A program made the translations under genes and the position numbers. Below are positions 57,190-64,000 of a DNA stretch of 64,000 nt, one piece after another (position 1 is the first letter of the stretch; the number at the start of each line of letters is the position of its first letter). Below the pieces are notes generated by a model, which saw only the letters and a program-made list of their open reading frames with translations, made no database searches and was not told where the DNA came from. Origin of the DNA: Cunninghamia lanceolata (taxonomy: Eukaryota; Streptophyta; Pinopsida; Cupressales; Cupressaceae); NCBI GenBank assembly GCA_027924645.1, contig BSBN01001687.1, forward strand, positions 7,626,001 through 7,690,000, in the 5' to 3' direction.

Positions 57190-58292
57190 TGTTGATAATT
57201 GAGAGGGGGGGTGAATCAGTTATCTTAATTATTTGACTTTCTTTTCTTCTTTGATGATTAGTGCAGTATCAAAACATATAAGCATATATGAACATGAGAG
57301 CAGAAATAAACTCAACACACATAACACAAAGATTTTGACATGGAAAACTCTGTTAAGGGAAAAAACCACGGGGTGACTAACCCAAGATTGTATTCTCTAT
57401 TAAAAGAATAGAAGTACAAAATGGCACTTGCCAATTAGGGCTCACTGCCCAAGCACACTGCTCACAAGAGGCTCACTGCCTATAGGAGACTCACTATCTA
57501 CAAGGTATAAAGAAAGAAACCATGTGATTGAATTGATCAGGGCATCCACATATGTTGAGGTTTAATTTCGGTTAGGCTCAATATACTGATCTGCTACACT
57601 TCATTCTTCCTCTTCTTAGTGCTGTTGTTCTGTCACATACCAGATTTGTATAGTTGCTTCCACACTACTCTCTGCTTTTCTTCACACAACACAAAACACC
57701 ACACACACCTTCATACCGAAATCAATCTAGTATATATATTCGCATCAAGGATTTTAACACCTTTCTAGTCAGCATCCAGAAAACTCAAGATATTTCCAAA
57801 CTCTGGTCTGTCGGCTGAATCCATGCTTACTAAGTGATGCGTATCAAAATGATAGTTATAGGAGTCATCAATCATGTTGGCCAACCATGAATGATCCCTT
57901 AAGATACTTGATCACCATCAATTTCTCATCTGGATCAAGGTCTGATGCTTTGCCGGTCAGTTCTTTCTCAGTCTACTCTGCCAAACAGGAACCCAACACT
58001 TAGGTGCTCATATCTTTTAACTCTTTCATCACCGGAGGCTCAATCTCTGGAATGTATCAGTCATGGTATTCCTCTTGAATTCCCCAAGTCCGTAATTTAC
58101 TGAGATACTTCCTCTGAGAGATCTGGACCTGATTGTCAGACCTTGCTGCATGCTCTGTTCTTGCTCACCGGACCAAAATACTCTTCAATCTAACTTCCGG
58201 TATAGACATACCATGTCCTGGGGATGTGTGGGATGGACTTTGTTGCCATCAATGACAACACTCATGAATCCATATAGTGTCTCTTGCCAACA
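57190..58292 (-). repeat. Element E 3' LTR (1103 bp)
   Basis: TGTTGATAATTGAGAGGGGG to CTCTTGCCAACA. Shares with element C LTRs the GGGGGGGTGAATCAGTT start block, the CATGGAAAACTCTGTTAAGGG block near 57340, the GCTCACTGCC repeats (57450-57490) and the TTGCCATCAATGACAAC end block. Confidence 0.93.
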
Positions 58293-58447
58293 ATCTCCCC
58301 CTTTGGCATTGATGGCAACACTTAGTGAGAAATGACTAAGTGTTATAGCATACTCCCCCTTGGCTGATACTCTGTTCTTATGTACACTTTTCTAGAGCTC
58401 CCCCTTAGCTAGATTCCTCATTTTTCACTGCTCCTCACTCCCCCTTT
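58243..58447 (-). promoter_or_regulatory. Polypurine tract cluster and 12-bp stem at the 3' LTR junction of E
   Basis: As in C: TTGCCATCAATG (58243-58254, inside the LTR) pairs perfectly with CATTGATGGCAA (58307-58318, outside), enclosing the LTR end and the main tract (58293-58305). Further minus-strand G-rich tracts lie at 58352-58361, 58397-58406 and 58437-58447. Spacing matches C within a few bases although the surrounding sequence has diverged. Confidence 0.75.
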
Positions 58448-58536
58448 GACATCAATGGCAAAGGGTAGGATCCGCACACCAAAATTTCCCAAAAATAATC
58501 TATACTTGGCCACATAAATATATATACATGTTATAC

Positions 58537-61500
58537 TTACATATACTGAAGTATATCTGCAAAGGTGGTCTTCAACTGTACCACTTCTGTTGCCCAACTT
58601 TTCTTCATCCTGTCCAAAATTGAAATATGACCACTTAGCAAAAATGCAAAAGCTTCTGCCCTCTTTAGGTCTGCCGAATCACTGGTCCAGGCTGTGGTCT
58701 GGGCATCAGTTAGGGCCTCATGCATGACCTCTAACTTATGAATAATTGTCCCTCTTAGTTCACTTAGCCTGCTTATTCTATTTTTCTTCTCCTTCTCAAG
58801 CTTCTTTATTTCATTTATAGCTACAATAGTCTGACATTCTTGATTTATTATGGAAGAGGTGAGAGGATCAAAATTTTGAGATAAAATTGATAGTTTTCTC
58901 TCTTGTTCTTCCACCTTATTGGTGATATCTGCTGTCATGGTGGATCAAGATAGACAAAATTTGTATAGGTCTCTGCCATCTTTAAGAGCATTTTCTAAGT
59001 TCTTTATCCCAATATCCAAATTTCTCCTATCATTTGTTATAAGTCCTTGTACCTCAGAGTTCCAAACTTTCTCTTCTGCTGCTTTCTCCAAAGAATCAAA
59101 ATGTGTGCTAATAGAATTAACAAGAGATTTCAGATTACCGGATGAGGAGGCTGAAAGATCCTTCTAGAAGGATGGCATGATCTTCTCCAATACACCAGAT
59201 GCAATCTCTATCAGCTCACAGTCTTCCATGTGAGACTTCAGAAGTTTTTCTTTAACATTTGCTTGGGCAAAGGATGCTATCTTCATTATCTGAACTGGGG
59301 AGAGGGAATCAAAATTGAATGGTCCTTGAAACAGTTTTGGTTCATCAATCTCCATCATTTCTTTGGTCAAGAAATCTTTAATTGTTTCTGCAATGTCTCT
59401 TGTCGGAGACAGAATCTTCTTTCCTTCTGCAGCCTCAGAACTATCTCCTGGGGTCTTCTCTATTTGATCTTCTTCTCTTCCTTTTAGCTTTTCTTCTTGA
59501 CTGATTTTCTCCTCTATTCTTTCTTCTCCTTTAGATCTGGAGTCTACTGGGGAACCTGGAAGAGAGATGTTTACTTCTTCATGGACTTCCTCTTTCGGAG
59601 TAGAGGAATCTAGGTCCTTAGTCTTCTCCTCACTTATCTCCTTTGACTCTTCTGTAATTTTCTCATTAGAGTCTTTCTTTGATGCATTTAATCCTTCAAC
59701 ATCAGAAGGTTCATCACTTAGGTCCTCTATAATAGGAATATTGAATCTTTTATATGCATTTCGGAGGATGTCTTTAGTCTCTTTTGCCACTTGATTAGTC
59801 TCTCTGAGCATAATCTTGTTCATTCTAGCTTTGCTCCGGAACTCATCCTTGTAATTCTTGAAGATCATGTTCAGTTGTTTAGGAGTGATGGAAGGATAGA
59901 GCTGAATAGCTATCTGTTCCCAGATCTCTAGGTCCTTTGCCTTAGCATTGTTCTTTCTTATTTCAAGTTCCTTCTCTAGGCTTTTGGGAATTAGAGATAT
60001 GATCTCAATGAATGCTTTATTATAGATGTTAAGATACTTGACTATAACATCTTGCAAGATCTTCTGGTCAGCTTCATTATATTCATTATAAAATTTAGTC
60101 ATTGGTTTTAGGTTCCCATCCACAGTGACTGATTTGATGATATCATCAATGTAGAGAGTAGGCTTTTCAAAAAATTCTTTTGCCTTTTCTTCCTTGCCTT
60201 GACCAATAGAGGATTCACTGGATATTTTCTTCTTCTTCTTCATTTTCTTGACCTCCTCATCTGACACTGTCTCTTCATCATCTTTTTGACTTGTATATGA
60301 CCTTGTGGCCTTTTTATTTGTTCTCTTCTCACCCTTTCCGGATGTCTTGGCTTCCAGTTTAGAGGCTTTTTGGCTCTCAGAGGTGGCAGGTGCAGAGCTT
60401 TTGGAGGATCTGGTCTGGGAGGGGGCTTGCACCAGAGCACTTTCTTTTTCTATTTCTTGCCTTTCTTTCTCTGCCCTTTCCATCTTCTCTCTGTTGGCAT
60501 CAACTGCCTCCTTTGATATTCCATATCTCTTGGCAACTTCTTCTACTTCCCTTCTCACTTTTCTCTTGATCTCAGGCTGTCTCAGTTCAACATGAACTTT
60601 TACACTCAACTCTTGGAAGGTTCCAAACCTTTCTGCCTTAGGGTCCTTAGGTTGACTTAGTAGGTGTTGGATATGTAGTTCCAAATTTTTTTCATCCACC
60701 TCATAGCCCATTGGCATAATCCACACTATTCTTGGTTCCACTACCTCCATTAGGCATTGATTAATGTCTACCATGAAGCACACTGTATCCTTGTATTTTT
60801 CAACTAGAGATTGAGGGATTCTCTCTCTAGCCTGCATCATGCCTTGGAAGTTTTTGAAGTAACCCCAGAGAGCTGTGCTTTGAGCCTTGGCATCACCAAG
60901 CCCATACATGTAATCTCTTATTTGTATGGCAACATGTCTGTCATTTTGCCATATCCAGCCACTAGTTCCAGGTAGCTCATTCATATAGTAGAAGAATAGA
61001 AAAAGTATCAAGCCACCGTACTTAAAAGAATTCTTTTTATCCTTCTTTATTTTCTACAAATTCTCTAACAGTTGGTTCAGGAGAAGCTCACAAAGATCAT
61101 AGTCAACATTTTTCCTTAGCATTTCATATGCAGTATATATAGCAGTTTCGGATACTGAATTCTCCCTGCTAGAGTGATAGATTTTGTAACCGATTATCAT
61201 AGAGGCAAATTTGATATCTGGATCTATGATGTCTTCTATTGTCATTGCCCTCTTGTCAAATCTTGATCCGGTAGCCTCACTTACAGTTTGGTTTTTGACT
61301 GATTTGAGAGCAAGCAACCCACCGGATGAGTGCAATCCAGTTACCGCCCTAATTGCATCCTTGGTTATCTTGAATGGCCTCATCAACCACATGAAGTTGT
61401 CATGCATTTTTCTCAAAACATACCGGACCCATTCATCTTCTGCAAAACAGGGGAAATGAATGCACTGTCCAAAATGCTTATCCTGGATGGCCTTGTATTG

Positions 61501-61737
61501 GGGTTTAAGTTCAAATGATTCATCTATCAGTTCCTTGTGATAGATATCCATCATCTTGGATTCTCCAAATTCTTCAATGTTCGCGTGTATGTAAACCCTA
61601 ACATCTTCTACATGTAGAATTCCATGCAGAATGCTAGAGAATGCGCCTAGGGGGTCAACTTCTAGGGATTTGTAAGGATGTTTCTTGAACTTAGGGCGCG
61701 GTCTATCAGTGATTTTAACAACATTTGGAGTAGCCAT
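58537..61737 (-). pseudogene. Element E ORF2: large unrecognised conserved protein (1,066 codons)
   Basis: A single frame from ATG 61737 ('MATPNVVKITDRPRPKFKKH') to TGA/TAA after 'FADILQYM' at 58537, interrupted only by three stops (about 61054 TAG, 59166 TAG, 58940 TGA). No frameshift, so it is the best copy. Block 1, residues 12-230: 'AEDEWVRYVLRKMHD', 'PFKITKDAIRAVTGLHSSGG', 'YKIYHSSRENSVSETAIY', 'YDLCELLLNQLLENL'. Block 2, about 320-350: 'NQCLMEVVEPRIVWIMPMGY'. A basic/acidic disordered stretch (about 400-530) includes a lysine run and an NLS-like 'KKMKKKKKISS'. Block 3, about 530-650: helical, 'YLNIYNKAFIEIISLIPKSL' and 'SKARMNKIM'. Acidic segment, then a C-terminal coiled coil (about 830-1066). 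Homologous throughout to C ORF2. No catalytic motif seen; could be a structural, capsid-like or regulatory protein. Confidence 0.88.
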
Positions 61738-62374
61738 CTTTCAAAGGATTCAGAGAGAGATATTCAAGAGTGGAAAATACCTTTTACGCTTCTAGGGTTC
61801 ACGATAAGAGCTGAAAAGATCACTGGTTGAATCAAATTCTGTGGTTGATCCTTGAGAGAGTTGAAGCAAACTTGTTGCAGAGCTCTTTCTTCCTTCTTCT
61901 CGAATGTAAATGTGCAAATGATGAACAAAAGAACCCTTTTATTTCTGCGCAAACCCTAATTTCATTTTGCAATAAATGTACAACTTAAGTTATTCTGGTT
62001 GCCTTGTTCTCCTTGTCCTAAGAGATCTTTCCGAATCACTGAGATGTACTTAGAGTTATTCTCGGTGATTATTGACAATCTATCTTCCTTTCTCCAATCA
62101 TTCCATTTATCCGTAGATCAAGATACCTCAATTTTTGAATCATACCAGATCTAACTGTGAAAATCCTGCTCTTACCGGATGACTGTTAAACTGGATAAAT
62201 CTTGGATGATTAACCTCTTCAAAACCTCTTGCAGATCTTTTACCAAGGGTTATTTAGATATCTCTTGAGAACTCTTCAATCTGCAACACTCCATGTGCCA
62301 ATTTCAGGCACCAATTGACTAGCTGGGGAAAATTGTTTTCTTTTGTGACTCCCCCTGAGCCAGAGCTCATCTAT
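61738..62374. other. Spacer between ORF1 and ORF2 of element E
   Basis: 637 bp without a gene. The 60 bp before ORF2 hold a pyrimidine-rich run (TATCTCTCTCTGAATCC on the minus strand) that could be a splice acceptor region; the block near 62305-62330 is shared with the C spacer. Confidence 0.45.
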
Positions 62375-63553
62375 TTAGTTTCCAGAAGAAATATCAGCAC
62401 TAGATTCTGGTGTGGATCCATCCCCAACATTTTATGTACTTCTCTTCACCCAAATCTTGTTCATCTCCCTTTGAATTTCATCCACATTCATTTTTCCTTT
62501 CCCTTTGTCTTGATTTTGATTATGATGCACCAGACCCTTTTTATCCTGATTTTTACTTCTGTAGAATTTGGCAATATGACCGGATCTATTGCAATTGTAG
62601 TAAACAATATTTCTTTGCATATTTGACTGATATCCTCTAGATCTGCATTGATTAGCCATATGTCCCATTCTATTGCATGCAAAGCATCTACCATTGAACG
62701 AATTATTTATTTGCATATTTCTACATTCATGAGATTTGTGACCATACCTTTTGCAGTTAAAACACTGTCTAGAGAATGATGAATTAGTCTGATTCATTCT
62801 TCTTCTACACTGATTTGCTTTATGATTAAAGTTATTGCAATTGTGGCAGTATCCATTGAAGGATGGATATCTTTGAGCATTTGGTTGCCTTCTCGGAGGT
62901 CTTCTAGGCCTGTTCCTTGGATTTCCAGATCCAGAGTTCTTCTAACCAGATCCGGAGCTTTCCCCTTTCTCATATCCCAAGCCTTGCTTGTCATCTACCC
63001 TCTTTTGGCTTTCAAGAACTTCAAGTTGAGCAGAGCTTATCTTGAATTTCTCTTTGTATTCATTTGCTGTTTGAAGATCCCTTTTAAGAGTGTCTATCTG
63101 ATTCTCAAGTTGTTCTTCATTGTCTCTAGCATCTTCAAGATCAGATTCTAGATGCCTGATTATTCTATCCATTTTGTGGCAGTCTTCTGACTTCTCCTTG
63201 AGAGATTGTTTTAGATTATCTTCATTTTTTCTTTTCTCTTCAATTTCTTGGGTGAATTTCATAACTCCTGATTCCATTTCATGTCTTACCATAATGACCT
63301 CTTTTGATAACTTTTCACATAACTTGGTTTTCTCATTCAGATCTTCATTAGTATCATTGGCTTCACTTTGAATTGCTATTTGTTGAAGTAGTTCCTTTAT
63401 TTTCTTCATTGAGATACTTAGTTTTTCTTTGAGTTCATTTATGAAATCATCAGCTTGTTTGAGTCTTTCCCTCAGATTATTGACTTCAGAGTGAGATTGC
63501 TCAAGATCATCTAGGGCAGACTAAAGTTGATCCCTCATACCATACATATCCAT
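62375..63553 (-). pseudogene. Element E ORF1: coiled coil plus CCHC zinc knuckles
   Basis: Frame from 'MDMYGMRDQL' (63553) to TAA at 62377-62375, 392 codons, with stops at about 63523, 62940 and 62430. Residues 10-190 form a coiled coil ('LKEKLSISMKKIKELLQQIA', 'ESDLEDARDNEEQLENQIDT'). Four knuckles follow: 'CHNCNNFNHKANQC', 'CFNCKRYGHKSHEC', 'CFACNRMGHMANQC', and a fourth 'YYNCNRSGHIAKFY' that has lost its first and last Cys to Tyr. Acidic Ser-rich tail. Collinear with C ORF1. The start is a guess: only about 65 bp separate it from the PBS. Confidence 0.88.
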
Positions 63554-63605
63554 TCAGATTCCCAGATCTTCCTCAAGCTGTTAGGCTCTGTCTAGAGGAA
63601 CTTAA

Positions 63606-63616
63606 CTTTGATATCA
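63606..63616 (-). promoter_or_regulatory. Primer binding site of element E
   Basis: Minus strand TGATATCAAAG, two bases inside the LTR; one or two changes from the initiator Met-type TGGTATCAGAG seen in B, C and the TRIM. Confidence 0.8.
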
Positions 63617-63618
63617 AT

Positions 63619-64000
63619 TGTTGATAACTAAGAGGGGGGGCGAATTAGTTATCTTAATTATTTGACTTTCTTTTCTTCTTTGATGATTAGTGCAGTATCA
63701 AAACATATAAGCATATATGAACATGAGAGTAGAAATAAACTCAACACACATAACACAAAGATTTTGACATGGAAAACCCTATTAAGGGAAAAAACCATGG
63801 GGTAACTAACCCAAGATTGTATTCTCTATTAAAAGAATAGAAGTACAAAATGACACTTGCCAATTAGGGCTCACTGCCTACAAGAGACTCACTGTCTACA
63901 AGGCATAAAGAAAGAAACCATGTGATTAAACTGATCAAGGGCATCCACATATGCTGAGGTTCAGTTCCGGTTAGGGTCAATATACTGATCTGCTACACTT
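63619..64000 (-). repeat. Element E 5' LTR, first part
   Basis: TGTTGATAACTAAGAGGGGGGGCGAATTAG onwards matches 57190-57560. It lacks about 30 bp present in the other LTR in the GCTCACTGCC repeat region (near 63880). Continues beyond the window. Confidence 0.93.

Larger units (their letters stand above)
57190..64000 (-). mobile_element. Element E: polymerase-less LTR retrotransposon related to C, partial
   Basis: 3' LTR 57190-58292 and the first 382 bp of the 5' LTR (63619-64000) are direct repeats beginning TGTTGATAA. In minus order: PBS, ORF1 (63553-62375), ORF2 (61737-58537), polypurine cluster, 3' LTR. No RT, RNase H, protease or integrase motif anywhere between the LTRs, which are uninterrupted here. 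So the lack of pol is a property of the family and not due to the nested element in C. The right target duplicate is outside the window; left flank is GGAGG (57185-57189). Confidence 0.92.

Overview
The window looks like nuclear DNA of a seed plant with a large, repeat-dominated genome. I infer a gymnosperm (probably a conifer) from the old, heavily decayed and nested LTR retrotransposons, but no marker here proves it. All recognisable coding capacity except one putative terminal exon (1194-1409) belongs to transposable elements, and every element gene carries stops, frameshifts or lost catalytic residues. I see no rRNA, intact tRNA gene, CRISPR array or bacterial-type operon.

Layout. 1-757: minus-strand LINE reverse transcriptase remnant. 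1194-1409: likely last exon of an unrecognised plant gene. About 2890-7690: plus-strand LINE (L1-type) with ORF1 zinc knuckle, endonuclease, reverse transcriptase and zf-RVT remnants. 7691-10670: nothing recognised. 10671-12366 and 30743-32911: a plus-strand fragment (called D-prime) sharing leader blocks with the large element on the right. It is split by element C (12367-30742, minus), which has 1.13-kb LTRs and a perfect 5-bp target duplication CTTAT. C is in turn split by element B (14672-25381, minus), a Tekay/Del-type chromovirus with 2.6-kb LTRs that carry a captured PPR gene fragment.

33-57 kb holds a giant Tat/Ogre-like Ty3/gypsy element D (minus). It has gag-pol with an additional archaeal-type RNase H (53528-45968), an antisense plant-mobile-domain ORF (about 41380-43375), and a polypurine tract with LTR border at about 40217. 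A 330-bp TRIM/SMART element (50707-51036, TSD TGTTT) sits in its protease. Beyond the LTR border lies a further large minus-strand ORF (F, 37834-34446) with a probable spliced leader, followed by block X (32912-33405). X is repeated at 56692-57189, directly upstream of D's leader, so F and D may be parts of one element type: LTR - F - X - leader array - gag - pol - antisense PMD - LTR. 57190 to the window end is element E (minus), a relative of C inserted into X.

The most notable system is the C/E family. These are LTR retrotransposons without any polymerase genes in either copy, encoding a conserved pair: ORF1 (about 395 residues, coiled coil plus four CCHC knuckles) and ORF2 (about 1,066 residues, unrecognised). 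They also share a cluster of four polypurine tracts and a 12-bp stem spanning the LTR/PPT junction. Also unusual are arrays of degenerate short units: AGCGCT-centred arrays in several elements, and two arrays of short palindromes (38085-39400 and 39728-40143) in the D/F LTR-leader region. Nesting order inferred from interruptions: D-prime, then C, then B; separately D, then E and the TRIM.
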